A stretch of 64,000 nucleotides of DNA from ZC4RG29 sp036563875 (GCA_036563875.1 DATCLO010000160.1:11553-75552); one strand, 5' to 3'; shown: positions 49,007-57,700, counted from the first letter of the stretch. Numbers and translations: made by a program. The notes: generated by a model not told the origin, from the letters alone.

Positions 49007-51075
49007 TGTTGCCTTGGACGAAAATTGAGACTGCCCTTCACACCGGCGAAAATTGTAAGCGGGGGTGCAGGGTTGTAGAAACGATTCCCGAACGCATTCA
49101 GGTCGTGGCCGAGGCTGTATGTTTCATCGAGAATATTCTCAGCGCCGGCGAAAAGGTGAAGGGGGAAGTTGTTTCCTGCACGAAAACGGTATTCAATCTT
49201 CGCGCCAAGCAACGTATAAGGATCAGAGAACGCCGAGTTGGCGTCATTCAGCGGGATGCGGTCTGTGTACGTGCAATTGACATTAATTAGCCATGCCCGA
49301 CCGATATCAGCGGTGAAACCCCCCACAAGTATATTCGGCGCTACGCCTGTTAGCTTGTTGCCGCTGTAATCGTCGACACCCTGTACGTAATCTGAAAAGC
49401 GATAACGATTCAGCGTGTACGATAGCCAGGGCGTTATAGACGTGACGGTACTGATCGGCAGCGCCTGCCAGCTGAGGGTGACTTCCAAACCGCGTTGCGT
49501 TGTCTTGCCCGCATTGACGAAATAGTCTGCATCGTCATCTGTACGCCGGACAACGATCGTTTCGTCGAGTCGGAAATCATAGCCGACAATATCGAACATC
49601 AGGCTGTTCCTTATGAGGCTACCGCGAAAACCCAATTCAAAGTTGGTGCCTTCCTCCGGATTGATTTGATCGTTGAAAGTGGAGGTAGAAGGATACAACT
49701 CAGCAACCGTTGGCGGTGAAAAGCCTTTGCTTACACTGGTGTGAACGGAAATGTTCTCGTTGATCTTTTTCAGCAGCGCTACGCGCGGCGAAAGCACAGG
49801 ATCAAAGTCGCGATGTCGGGAAAACGGTGGTACGTCTGACAGTCGCTGATAGCGCACGTCGACGAGGTTCACACTTCCTCCCACTGTGAGGAAGAAATCA
49901 TAGGGAAGGAAAAATTCAATTTGAGAAAAGACAAATGCTGTGGATGATGTGATCTCATCGTCGTTTTGAATTGCTCCGGATAGACCCTGGTTGTTGTCGT
50001 ATACGCCGATGGAGGAAAAGCCGTGTTGGAATTCCGCACCAAAGTCGAGTTTACCGCGGCGGAAGGCGAAACTTGTGTTTGTTCTTCCACCGACGCTGAG
50101 TTCCCTGCGTCGCTCGTAATTCCGAATCGCAGAGTTGTCAAACTGAGAAAATGATCCATACACGCCGATGCTGTTAGACCACCGTGCGTTCCATCTGAAG
50201 TGATGCGATACTCCGGAATAAAACGTCTTGTTGAACACCGCTGCTTTTTGCTCTACGGCGCCGGGATTGGGTCCGGCTGCAGGTCGTGCCTGTTTGGGAT
50301 TTGCTTCAAACTCTGCTGCCGTAAGACCGCCGGGCGTTTCATAGGTGAGATCGGAATACACGACGTTCAGGTCAACGGTTCGCGATGCCGACGGCCTGAA
50401 CGTTCCCAGTATCTGCAAAACATCACGAGCCATAGCGGTCTGTTCGCGCCAGCCATCGGAATTCTGGTGGGCGTATCGAACGGCAAGATCGGCTCCCTCC
50501 TGGTTTGTACGAGCTTCTGCCGTGTAGCGCATTGATCCAAAACTTCCCGCTGTCGCGGAGAACAGGAGTGCGCTTCCCTCATCTTCGACCGGTGCTTCGC
50601 TTTGCATCAGCAAGACACCGCCGGTGCCTGCGCCGTAAAGACTTCCACCCGGACCTTTAATTATTTCAGCTGTTTGCAGCGAACCAAAATCCAGGAGATT
50701 GATGTAGGTATTTCCGCCCGGATCGGTAAACGGGAGACCATTCCAGTAAACTTTTACATTTCGCAGTCCGAACGGTGACCGCAGCGTACTTCCGCGTACA
50801 GATAACCTGTAGCTGCCGGGCGAGCGCTCCTCCATTCTCACACCGGGCACGGCGTTGATCACCGGAAGCAGCGATGTGTTGTTAAAGCGATCAAAATCCG
50901 CTTCCGTGACGACGCTGACGGAAGCAGGAACTTCAAGTAATGCCCGCTCATGCTGGTAGGCCCGAATAACGACAGGGCTTAGCAGCAGCGAAGAGTCATT
51001 GGAAGCGGACTGGCCGTTTGCCAAAAGGCAAGCCGTCAAAAGGAAAAGAGACAGTGCAAACAGTTTCCCATTCAT
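49003..51075 (-). CDS. TonB-dependent receptor
   Basis: The 690-residue outer-membrane receptor has a signal peptide (1-21), a plug domain (about 38-150, with VPASVSVVTEADFDRFNN, PVINAVPGVRMEERSPGSYR and GPGGSLYGAGTGGVLL) and a 22-strand barrel. Conserved signatures include SVSKGFSPPTVAELYPST and an ending PPLTIFAGVKGSLNFRPR. It lacks the N-terminal carboxypeptidase-like domain of SusC proteins and has no SusD partner, so it resembles siderophore or metal receptors of the FecA/FhuA branch. The ligand cannot be determined. It follows sodC after 130 bp with a probable terminator and is coupled to the fructosamine-kinase-like gene. Confidence 0.93.
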   Translation of the reverse strand: MNGKLFALSLFLLTACLLANGQSASNDSSLLLSPVVIRAYQHERALLEVPASVSVVTEADFDRFNNTSLLPVINAVPGVRMEERSPGSYRLSVRGSTLRSPFGLRNVKVYWNGLPFTDPGGNTYINLLDFGSLQTAEIIKGPGGSLYGAGTGGVLLMQSEAPVEDEGSALLFSATAGSFGSMRYTAEARTNQEGADLAVRYAHQNSDGWREQTAMARDVLQILGTFRPSASRTVDLNVVYSDLTYETPGGLTAAEFEANPKQARPAAGPNPGAVEQKAAVFNKTFYSGVSHHFRWNARWSNSIGVYGSFSQFDNSAIRNYERRRELSVGGRTNTSFAFRRGKLDFGAEFQHGFSSIGVYDNNQGLSGAIQNDDEITSSTAFVFSQIEFFLPYDFFLTVGGSVNLVDVRYQRLSDVPPFSRHRDFDPVLSPRVALLKKINENISVHTSVSKGFSPPTVAELYPSTSTFNDQINPEEGTNFELGFRGSLIRNSLMFDIVGYDFRLDETIVVRRTDDDADYFVNAGKTTQRGLEVTLSWQALPISTVTSITPWLSYTLNRYRFSDYVQGVDDYSGNKLTGVAPNILVGGFTADIGRAWLINVNCTYTDRIPLNDANSAFSDPYTLLGAKIEYRFRAGNNFPLHLFAGAENILDETYSLGHDLNAFGNRFYNPAPPLTIFAGVKGSLNFRPRQQ

Positions 51076-51169
51076 GGCCGAAAAGTACTAAGGAAATTGC
51101 GCACGTCCCCAACCGCTCGGAAAACCTGCGGGAAAAGTTCGGTGTGGCAATCCGGAAAAAGTTACAAAT

Positions 51170-51190
51170 GGGAGGATCGGTTCTCCTCCC
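51170..51190 (-). terminator. Probable terminator after sodC
   Basis: GGGAGGA (51170-51176) and TCCTCCC (51184-51190) form a 7-bp GC-rich stem with a seven-base loop. On the minus strand it is followed by a T-rich but interrupted tract, and lies 15 bp after the sodC stop. Confidence 0.55.
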
Positions 51191-51205
51191 TGTACCATCC
51201 GGAAT

Positions 51206-51733
51206 TTAACCTTTCACGATAACGCCACAGCCTTCACGTGCACCCGCATTGCCTGCAGGCTGAGATACAAAATCGTCCGGATCGGCGTGGATAACAACAG
51301 CCCTGCCGATGATGTCGGATGCCGTTCCCGTTCCAATCGTCCAGTCTTTGGCGACTATTTCGAGGGTACCGGTGCCGTCTTCACCTACTATGAGATTGTC
51401 GATATCACCAGCATGGAATTCGCCGCCTTCCGCGCGATTGCCGTGCGCATGGCTCATGGGATTCCAGTGCGGGCCCGCGGATGTAGCATCAGGTGCGCTG
51501 CAGTCGCCGTTCTCGTGGAGGTGAACCGCGTGCGTACCTGGTTTGGCACCCTGCACCTTCAACGTCATCTTCACGCCATCGCTGGTTTCTTCAAAGGTTG
51601 CCTCACCCGTGAGGGTGCTTCCACTCGCGCTTTGAATCTGGGCCGTAGCGGTATTCTTTTTTGTTGAGCAGGAAATGCTCGCGGCTGCAATGAAGGCCAA
51701 AGCGAGAAAGTAGATTTTGATGAACGCTTTCAT
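51206..51733 (-). CDS. sodC: Cu-Zn superoxide dismutase, lipoprotein
   Basis: SodC dismutates superoxide in the periplasm. The 175-residue product has a lipoprotein-type signal ending at Cys22 (AASISC; the lipobox is imperfect) followed by a polar linker. Copper and zinc ligands are visible: HLHENGDC (His71, His73), PHWNPMSHAHG (His89, His95/97), EFHAGDID (His107, Asp110) and VVIHADPDDF (His149). The structural disulfide would join Cys78 and Cys169, and the active-site Arg is in NAGAREGCGV (Arg166). The neighbouring leftward TonB receptor could import a metal, but no link is shown. Confidence 0.93.
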   Translation of the reverse strand: MKAFIKIYFLALAFIAAASISCSTKKNTATAQIQSASGSTLTGEATFEETSDGVKMTLKVQGAKPGTHAVHLHENGDCSAPDATSAGPHWNPMSHAHGNRAEGGEFHAGDIDNLIVGEDGTGTLEIVAKDWTIGTGTASDIIGRAVVIHADPDDFVSQPAGNAGAREGCGVIVKG

Positions 51734-51979
51734 AATGTCTTGTTTTTTTGTTCCCGCATTTCGCGGCGTGATACATTAGAGGATCGAATTTATAACAAAA
51801 CAGGAGAATATCCGGTTTTGTGTCTCCTTTCTGCTGTGTAAACCAATTTCCACAACGTTGTACGATGTCCATCGAGCATTTCATCTGCTGTGATTCCCGT
51901 TGAATCGCTCAATTTTCCGTTTCAGAAAGTTGATCAAAGGAAATCGAGCATAGTTTCATCGATTTGAGTAGATTGGTAA

Positions 51980-52411
51980 ATGAGTGCATTTAGATTTCCT
52001 CTGATTGTTATTGTCATTCTTCTCAGCAGTACCGTGCCTGTGGTGGCGCAGCGTTATTGTTATGTGATACTGAATACGAACCCTGACAGGAAGGCATTGC
52101 CGGAAGAGGAGGTAAAGAAACTTATGGAAGGCCACCTGGCCAACATCGACCGTCTTGCAGAGGAGGGCAAGTTACTTGTAGCCGGACCCTTCGAAGGTGG
52201 TGGTGGTGTGTTTATCATGAACTCCGGCGATACAGTCGCGGTGCGCGAATGGCTGGCTACCGACCCTGGCATACGCGCTGAGCGGTGGAAGCTTGAGGTG
52301 TATCCCTTTGAGCCCGTAGCCGGGCAGGTATGCCGCGGTCAATCAGATGCGCATGGTGACCTATACGTGGGTGCGGTTTGGTCAGGCGAGCATCCCGGTT
52401 GGTGTTGCTGA
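51980..52411 (+). CDS. Secreted YCII-domain protein (5' part of a probable frameshifted gene)
   Basis: The 143-residue product has a signal peptide (1-23, ending PVVAQ) and a YCII/dimeric alpha-beta barrel domain (about 24-115) with HLANIDRLAEEGKLLVAGPF, GGVFIMNSGDTVAVREWLAT and DPGIRAERWKLEVYPFEP. The tail after VAGQVCRG (SDAHGDLYVGAVWSGEHPGW) is not YCII-like. In the next frame an ORF continues with a second YCII-like half. Removing one G of the pair at 52337-52338 would fuse both into a single protein of about 209 residues reading VCRVNQMRMVTYTW across the junction. The gene therefore appears interrupted, or the base is a sequencing error. Confidence 0.7.
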   Translation: MSAFRFPLIVIVILLSSTVPVVAQRYCYVILNTNPDRKALPEEEVKKLMEGHLANIDRLAEEGKLLVAGPFEGGGGVFIMNSGDTVAVREWLATDPGIRAERWKLEVYPFEPVAGQVCRGQSDAHGDLYVGAVWSGEHPGWCC

Positions 52412-52610
52412 TGCACATCGTCGTTACATCAATGATCTGTCGGCGTCAGGGGAGGTTGTTTCGGAGGGGGTATTTTCCAATGAACGCGGAGGCATTCTAG
52501 TACTCCGCAGCGATTCTGTCGATCTCGTAAACAATGATCCTCTGGTGAAGCACGGTGTCCCGCACAATGTGAAGAAGTGGTGGGTAGCGGAAGGGAGTTT
52601 TTGTGAGTAG
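52347..52610 (+). CDS. Second YCII-like domain (3' part of a probable frameshifted gene)
   Basis: This 87-residue ORF overlaps the preceding one by 65 bp in another frame. It encodes MRMVTYTWVRFGQASIPVGV, AHRRYINDLSASGEVVSEGV and GGILVLRSDSVDLVNNDPLV, which matches the strand-helix order of a YCII domain and ends in WWVAEGSFCE. It has no signal peptide of its own, although the upstream half is secreted; this argues that the two were one secreted two-domain protein. If it is really translated separately, it would be by coupling to the upstream ORF. Confidence 0.6.
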   Translation: MRMVTYTWVRFGQASIPVGVADAHRRYINDLSASGEVVSEGVFSNERGGILVLRSDSVDLVNNDPLVKHGVPHNVKKWWVAEGSFCE

Positions 52611-52635
52611 CTTATTAGTATTCAGTATCTGAGTA

Positions 52636-53262
52636 TCACTCACTCATTTGAGAGATGCGCGTTGCGAGCGGGAAGTTTTTGAATGGCTTCCAGAGTTTGC
52701 CGGTGTGCTTGAGGAGTGTGATGGTGTCGACTGCAAAGTCAGCGCGGTATTCCTTGTCGCGAAACTCCTGCCAGGCTTTTTCAAAGTTGGGTTTCTTCAG
52801 ATCGCGGAAGGCGAGGGTAAGGTGAGGATAGAATGGCTGTTCCTTGTATGTTGCGTTGTACAGGTTCAGCTCGGTCCTGCAATAGCGGTGGAGTTCCTGC
52901 TGCAGCGCATGTAGCTCAGGGTTGGTCTCCACATCAATGAAAATAACCTTAGGCGAAAAGCAGGAGAAGTTGCGCAATGTGAGGTGGAAACTCTGACGGT
53001 CCTCTGCAAAGCGGGCAAGCTTTTCGATCAGTTCCGCTTCTTTTTTCTCCTTCATCCGGAAAGGCATGTGAAGGGTAACGTGCGGGGGCGAATTAAGGGA
53101 CGCCTTGCTGTTGTAGGTATCGCGGAAATATTCTTTAAGCTTCAATGCTTCCTCGTAAACCGGTGAGGGCGGTATGATTGCGATGAAATACTGTTGTGAC
53201 TTATCAGGCGATTTCCCGGGCATGGTCCCACCAACTGAATAAAACGGGAAATTCGCCAACAA
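52636..53262 (-). CDS. 2'-5' RNA ligase / 2H phosphoesterase superfamily protein
   Basis: The 208-residue product carries two HxT-type motifs of the 2H phosphoesterase superfamily, PPHVTLHMPF (near 60-69) and FYPHLTLAFRDL (near 143-154), arranged as in LigT/ThpR enzymes that act on 2',5' or 2',3'-cyclic RNA phosphates. There is no signal peptide. A start at 53223 (MPGKSPDKSQQ) would remove 13 residues and is equally plausible. The protein is intact; the natural substrate in Bacteroidota is not known to me. It is convergent with the YCII locus and divergent from the RDD gene. Confidence 0.85.
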   Translation of the reverse strand: MLANFPFYSVGGTMPGKSPDKSQQYFIAIIPPSPVYEEALKLKEYFRDTYNSKASLNSPPHVTLHMPFRMKEKKEAELIEKLARFAEDRQSFHLTLRNFSCFSPKVIFIDVETNPELHALQQELHRYCRTELNLYNATYKEQPFYPHLTLAFRDLKKPNFEKAWQEFRDKEYRADFAVDTITLLKHTGKLWKPFKNFPLATRISQMSE

Positions 53263-53366
53263 AATGTTTATCTAATAGCGTTTCGGCCAAAAAGTTCGGC
53301 GTTCAATCTGATGCGCAAATAATTAGGCACGATTTACTACCTTTAGATACCATTTAACCTAAACTT

Positions 53367-53825
53367 ATGAGCGACGACTATGCAGGCTTCTGGCTGCGCG
53401 TGGTGGCCTTTGTCATCGATTCCATTGTCCTCTCAGTCCTCTACCTACTGATCATAATTCCGCTGTACGATACGCTTATACCTCCTGCCGCCTTTGATCC
53501 TGATATATCCGATCAGGGGCCGACATTTCTTCAGACAGTATTGTCTCCTGACGTATCGACGCTGGTACTGATTGTAGTGGCTATTCTGTATTACGGCGTC
53601 ATGGAGGCCTCGCGTCACCAGGCGTCATTGGGCAAGCTGGCGCTTGAGCTCAAGGTTACGGACGCAGAAGGAGGGCGGCTGAGTTTGTCGAAGTCGATCC
53701 TTCGCAACGCATCCAAAATATTGTCGACCGCGCTGCTCCTGCTGGGATACGTGGCCGCAGCCTTTACGCGGCGCAAGCAGGCGCTTCACGATGTAATTGC
53801 GGGAGCGATGGTGCTCAAGCGGTGA
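53367..53825 (+). CDS. RDD family membrane protein
   Basis: The 152-residue protein has three or four hydrophobic helices: about 7-30 (FWLRVVAFVIDSIVLSVLYL, containing the R..D signature), 60-80, and 120-135. The final segment has RRKQALHDVIAGAMVLKR, the conserved end of RDD proteins. RDD domains sit in the inner membrane and are linked to transport, in some cases Na+/H+ exchange. The gene is monocistronic and is followed by a short repeat-like AT-rich element. Confidence 0.9.
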   Translation: MSDDYAGFWLRVVAFVIDSIVLSVLYLLIIIPLYDTLIPPAAFDPDISDQGPTFLQTVLSPDVSTLVLIVVAILYYGVMEASRHQASLGKLALELKVTDAEGGRLSLSKSILRNASKILSTALLLLGYVAAAFTRRKQALHDVIAGAMVLKR

Positions 53826-53830
53826 GAAAA

Positions 53831-53876
53831 GCGAGTGATTGGCGATTATCGATTATCGATTAGGGATTTGAGATTG
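53831..53876. repeat. Intergenic repeat of the GATTGGCGATT type
   Basis: A short array of variants of GATTnGCGATT and ATCGATT directly after the RDD gene. The 11-mers GATTGGCGATT and GATTTGAGATT recur in the element at 58061-58183, so the two loci share a repeat family. Confidence 0.5.
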
Positions 53877-53942
53877 ACGGCCTGCGACGGCGCCGGGGAA
53901 AAAATCAAGCGTCGCGTTCTCGCGAAGTTGGTTATGGTGTGG

Positions 53943-55055
53943 CTATTTGCAATGCTTTTTTAACAACGCCTTCGCATCGACAGAGCCACGCGTGTCTGCT
54001 TGTTTCAGATCGAGGCACGCATCGTACTGGTTGTTCATGGCGAGCTTAACGAGTGCGCGTTGATAGTACGTCTCGGGGTCCTGCGGATAAAGTTCGATTG
54101 AACTCGTGTAGTCTTCCAGCGCGCCCTGGTAGTCTTCCTTTTCCATTCGACTCAGGGCACGGTTGTCGTAATACACAGGATTCGTGTTATCGATTTCAAT
54201 TGCCTTCGTGTAGTCGGCGATGGCGCCATCGTGGTCCTCCAAATTGAACTTGACCACACCGCGCAGGTTGTAGGTGTCTGGATCTTCGGGATCCAGCTCA
54301 ATGGCCTTCGAATAATCCGCAAGAGCACCTTCATAGTCTTCCATCGCACTGCGGGCAAGTCCGCGGTTTTCATACTTAAGCGGATCTTCAGGATCTAACT
54401 TTATCGCTACGTCATAATCTGCGATTGCTTCCTTGAAATTGCCGGCAGCGTAGTAGGCCACGCCGCGATAGTTGTAGAGTGACGCATCTTCTTTGTCGAG
54501 TTCAATGGCTTTCGTGTAGTCGTCAATGGCGCTTAAGTACTCGCCCAGTTCGGCTTTAAGAAGTCCGCGATTGAAATACTTGTCAGCATCGGGTGGACCC
54601 AGGTCCAGCGCTTTGGAGAAATCGAAGTACGCACCTTGCAAATCTTCTATATTGTATTTTGCAAGACCGCGGTTGGTGTACGCATCGGCGTTCTTTGGAT
54701 TGAGCTGTATTGCCTTGTCAAAATCTTCAATTGCGCCTTCGTCGTCGCCAAGCAGCATCTTGGCTTCACCACGAAGGTTGAGCGCACCGTGGTCGGAAGA
54801 ATCGAGTTCCAGCGCGTGCGTTAGGTCGGCAATAGCGCCGTAAATGTCTTCCTGGCCCATGCGAGCTTCAGCACGCAGCGTCAGGGCGGCCTTGTTTTTG
54901 GGATCGTTCTGGATCACTGTGTTGAGCAAGGCCCGGGCACCAGCGAAGTCGCCCGCGTCCATCTTTTGTTTTGCGCCCGCGAGGGGGTCAGATTGTGCAA
55001 AAAGTATGGCTGGTAGCGACAGCACGAAAAATAGCGTCAGAGATGACTTTTGCAT
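53943..55055 (-). CDS. Secreted TPR-repeat protein
   Basis: The 370-residue product has a signal peptide (about 1-20, ending ILFAQ) followed by about ten tandem TPR units of 34 residues covering nearly all of the mature chain. The units repeat NPKNADAYTNRGLAKYN, AIDDYTKAIELDKEDASLYN and GALADYSKAIELDPEDPDTY, with the consensus W/Y-G-Y-A-F-A-P positions evident. The last segment (LKQADTRGSVDAKALLKKHC) is a cap. It is a periplasmic protein-interaction scaffold; partners are unknown. The high sequence similarity of central units suggests repeat expansion. Confidence 0.9.
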   Translation of the reverse strand: MQKSSLTLFFVLSLPAILFAQSDPLAGAKQKMDAGDFAGARALLNTVIQNDPKNKAALTLRAEARMGQEDIYGAIADLTHALELDSSDHGALNLRGEAKMLLGDDEGAIEDFDKAIQLNPKNADAYTNRGLAKYNIEDLQGAYFDFSKALDLGPPDADKYFNRGLLKAELGEYLSAIDDYTKAIELDKEDASLYNYRGVAYYAAGNFKEAIADYDVAIKLDPEDPLKYENRGLARSAMEDYEGALADYSKAIELDPEDPDTYNLRGVVKFNLEDHDGAIADYTKAIEIDNTNPVYYDNRALSRMEKEDYQGALEDYTSSIELYPQDPETYYQRALVKLAMNNQYDACLDLKQADTRGSVDAKALLKKHCK

Positions 55056-55214
55056 TGTGTTTGGCGGTTATGCCACAAGTTAAGGGTTTTAATCAGCAGC
55101 GTAAAACGGAGGGCGTTTGTATGAATAACGACCAGTCAAATACCCTATTTCCCGCACACCTTTTTTCGATAAAGCGCCGCCGGATAATTTCTATTTTTCA
55201 GAAAAATTCACCCT

Positions 55215-56306
55215 ATGCACACACGTTTGACCGCCATCTTGCTTGCTATAACGCTGGTTCAGCCGCTCCTGGCCCAGCAAATGGACTTTGAGGCGTATGA
55301 TCCGCCATCCACGCTTGTAGTCCCTGAACACGTCCTCACCCGTGCCAAGTATCCTTTCATCGATGTCCATAACCACCAGTTCGGTATGGCCAGCGGCGAC
55401 CTCTCCGGTTTGGTGGCCCAGATGGACAAACTCAACATGAAAGTGATGGTAAATCTCAGCGGACGCGGACGCGGCGACAGCGACCACTTAAGGCGTTCGC
55501 TGGAAAACGCGCGCAAGTATCCTGGCAGGTTTATCGTGTTCACGAATGTCAGCTTTGAAGGAATTGACGACCCCCAATGGGCTGCGCGCACGACAAAGCA
55601 GCTTGAGGAAGATGTAAAGATGGGAGCATCGGGATTGAAGATATACAAGAGCCTTGGGATGTTCGATCGCGACAGCAAAGGGAATCGCATTCGTATAGAC
55701 GATCCGCGCATAGCCCCAGTGTGGGACAAGTGCGGGGAGCTCGGAATTCCCGTGCTGATTCACTCCGCAGACCCGAAACCCTTCTGGGATCCCATGGATG
55801 AAAACAACGAACGATGGCTGGAGTTGAAAACGCGTCCCGGACGGAAGCGCAGTGATACTGATCCCGCGCCATGGCAGACCATCATCAACGAACAACACAA
55901 CGTGTTCCGTCGCCATCCCCGCACGATCTTCATCAACGCGCACCTCGGATGGTACGGCAACAACCTGCAGAAGCTCGCAGAATTGTTGGATGCCTTCCCG
56001 AACATGTACACGGAGATCGGTGCGGTGATCGCCGAGCTCGGCCGTCAGCCACGGTTCGCGCGGGAATTCCTCATTAAGTACCAGGACCGCGTTATGTTTG
56101 GCAAGGACTCATGGGTACCGGAAGAATACACCACGTATTTCCGGGTGCTTGAAACCGCCGACGATTATTTCCCCTATCACAAACGCTATCACGCGTTTTG
56201 GAGAATGTACGGTCTCGATCTTCCAGATGAAGTGCTGAAGAAGATTTATTACAAGAATGCACTGAAGGTCATTCCTAATATTGACGCAAGTCTTTTCCCC
56301 AAATAG
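55215..56306 (+). CDS. Secreted amidohydrolase family protein (TIM-barrel, amidohydrolase-2 type)
   Basis: The 363-residue protein has a signal peptide (about 1-21) and a metal-dependent TIM barrel (about 45-355). Metal-site motifs are PFIDVHNHQFG (HxH, His52/His54), a candidate Lys or carboxylate in GLKIYKSLGMFD, LIHSADPKPFWDP (His near 181), FINAHLGWYGNN (His near 240) and MFGKDSWVPEEY (Asp near 295). This resembles aminocarboxymuconate-semialdehyde-decarboxylase-type amidohydrolases and related secreted Bacteroidota enzymes. Substrate is unknown. The gene is monocistronic, and its end is followed by the GATGCA repeat. Confidence 0.87.
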   Translation: MHTRLTAILLAITLVQPLLAQQMDFEAYDPPSTLVVPEHVLTRAKYPFIDVHNHQFGMASGDLSGLVAQMDKLNMKVMVNLSGRGRGDSDHLRRSLENARKYPGRFIVFTNVSFEGIDDPQWAARTTKQLEEDVKMGASGLKIYKSLGMFDRDSKGNRIRIDDPRIAPVWDKCGELGIPVLIHSADPKPFWDPMDENNERWLELKTRPGRKRSDTDPAPWQTIINEQHNVFRRHPRTIFINAHLGWYGNNLQKLAELLDAFPNMYTEIGAVIAELGRQPRFAREFLIKYQDRVMFGKDSWVPEEYTTYFRVLETADDYFPYHKRYHAFWRMYGLDLPDEVLKKIYYKNALKVIPNIDASLFPK

Positions 56307-56382
56307 ATGTAGTCGCAGATGCAGGTGCAGATGCAGTTCTCACTTTGCCACTGGCACTGCGTCTGCAACTGCATCTGCATCT
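56305..56382. repeat. Intergenic inverted repeat with 6-bp periodicity (GATGCA type)
   Basis: The left arm (56305-56332) and the reverse complement of the right arm (56350-56382) both read as strings of GATGCA, GTTGCA, GACGCA and GGTGCA hexamers, giving a long imperfect hairpin between the convergent amidohydrolase and hpf genes. CAACTGCATCTGC also occurs in the element at 16990-17052. Confidence 0.6.
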
Positions 56383-56385
56383 AAA

Positions 56386-56682
56386 CTAAACTCTCTGAAG
56401 TTTTGCCTTAAACCGTTTCAGCTGTGTACTCAACGTATCAACAGCGAGGTCCGTTGCTGCTTCGAAAGTCCGGGCTTTCTCTGTTACAAAAAGGCGATCG
56501 CCCGGAACATTGAGCTTGACTTCAACCGTCTTGTTGTCCGTACCTTCATTATTAAGACGCAGAAAAACCTCTCCGTCAATGACCCGGTCGTAAAACCGCT
56601 CTAGCTTATCCAGTTTCTTTTGGATGAAAGCAATCAGCTTGCGGTCTGCATCAAAGTGAATGGAATGAACCTGTAACTTCAT
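56386..56682 (-). CDS. hpf: Ribosome hibernation-promoting factor (HPF/RaiA/YfiA family)
   Basis: HPF binds the 30S decoding region in starved cells and inactivates ribosomes. From ATG 56682 the product has 98 residues: MKLQVHSIHFDADRKLIAFI, KKLDKLERFYDRVIDGEVFL, TVEVKLNVPGDRLFVTEKAR and FEAATDLAVDTLSTQLKRFK. It is the short form, lacking the C-terminal dimerisation domain of long HPF. The frame is open to 56877, overlapping xerC, but the conserved start is at 56682. It ends the rpsU-xerC-hpf unit, 100 bp after xerC. Confidence 0.93.
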   Translation of the reverse strand: MKLQVHSIHFDADRKLIAFIQKKLDKLERFYDRVIDGEVFLRLNNEGTDNKTVEVKLNVPGDRLFVTEKARTFEAATDLAVDTLSTQLKRFKAKLQRV

Positions 56683-56782
56683 AATCAAAAATTTAGTGAA
56701 GGATAAAACAACTTGCCGGTTTAGTTCCGGCCTCAGTACACGTGTTACATAGGCATACGAGCTAAAAGCGTTCAATACATAT

Positions 56783-57700
56783 TCAGGCTTTAGGATGTGC
56801 CTGTTCGTAAATCTTTCGGAGTTTCTCCATGGAGTTGTGCGTATACACTTGTGTAGCCGCGAGACTGCTGTGACCAAGAAGGTCTTTCACAGCATTGATC
56901 TCGGCGCCCCTGTCGAGAAGGTGCGTGGCATATGTATGGCGCAGAATATGTGGACTCTTTCGTTTTGATCCCGCCTCCTGCAAACATTCTTTCACAATTC
57001 GGTAAATCATCATGGGATATGCGGCCACCCCGTTGTCCGTCACGATCAGGCGATCGGTTGCGGAACCGCGGATGGCATCCTTTTTTAGTTTACGGTACTC
57101 GCTAATAAGAGATACGAGACTTTGAGGAAAAGGGATTATCCTTTCCTTGTTTCTTTTCCCTAATACTTTTATAACACAATTTTTCAGATCAATGTCCGTT
57201 TCCTTTAGCCCGATCAATTCTGAAAGACGCATACCTGTACCGTATAACAGCTCTATGACGAGTTGTTTTCTCTTCAGACTAAAAGGAGTTTCCGATTTCT
57301 TCCCTTTTTGCTCCGTCTTCTCTTCGTGAATTTTTTCAGGAGCATCCAACACCGCCTTCATGTGTTCCTCCCGAACAAAGTCGGGAAGGCGTTTACGGGT
57401 TTTCAGCACCCGGATTCGCGTCATGGGATCTTTCTTTAGAGACCCGTGCACGCGGAGGAACTTGTAGTACGTCCGGAGACACGCAATCTTCCGGTTGACG
57501 GTAGCGGCGTCCATTCCGCTGTCCACGAGGCTGATGATCCAGGACCGAATGACATTGTGTTCCGCACGGTCAATGGTTTCGTCCGGAAAGGTGTCTGATA
57601 TAAATTTTTCGAATTGTCTGAGGTCGTTCTGGTATGCTGTCAGGGTATGGGGGCTGACCCGTTTTTCATACCTCAGGTACTTAAGGAAGGATTCTCTCAT
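56783..57700 (-). CDS. xerC: Site-specific tyrosine recombinase, XerC/XerD type
   Basis: Xer recombinases resolve chromosome dimers at dif. The 305-residue product has the SAM-like N-terminal domain (about 1-90) and catalytic domain (about 110-300) with all expected residues: Arg158 (GTGMRLSEL), Lys182 (VLGKRNKER), His251 and Arg254 (HILRHTYATHLL), His277 (LLGHSSLAATQVYTH) and nucleophile Tyr286. An insertion rich in Lys/Glu (about 122-140) lies between strands. Its location in the rpsU-xerC-hpf operon identifies it as the housekeeping enzyme rather than a mobile-element integrase. Whether it is XerC or XerD cannot be settled from one sequence. Confidence 0.92.
   Translation of the reverse strand: MRESFLKYLRYEKRVSPHTLTAYQNDLRQFEKFISDTFPDETIDRAEHNVIRSWIISLVDSGMDAATVNRKIACLRTYYKFLRVHGSLKKDPMTRIRVLKTRKRLPDFVREEHMKAVLDAPEKIHEEKTEQKGKKSETPFSLKRKQLVIELLYGTGMRLSELIGLKETDIDLKNCVIKVLGKRNKERIIPFPQSLVSLISEYRKLKKDAIRGSATDRLIVTDNGVAAYPMMIYRIVKECLQEAGSKRKSPHILRHTYATHLLDRGAEINAVKDLLGHSSLAATQVYTHNSMEKLRKIYEQAHPKA

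Noticed and set aside
56783..57700. Tyrosine recombinase as a mobile-element integrase
   Set aside because: It lies in the conserved rpsU-xerC-hpf order, has no att-like direct repeats or phage genes around it, and has the length of Xer proteins.
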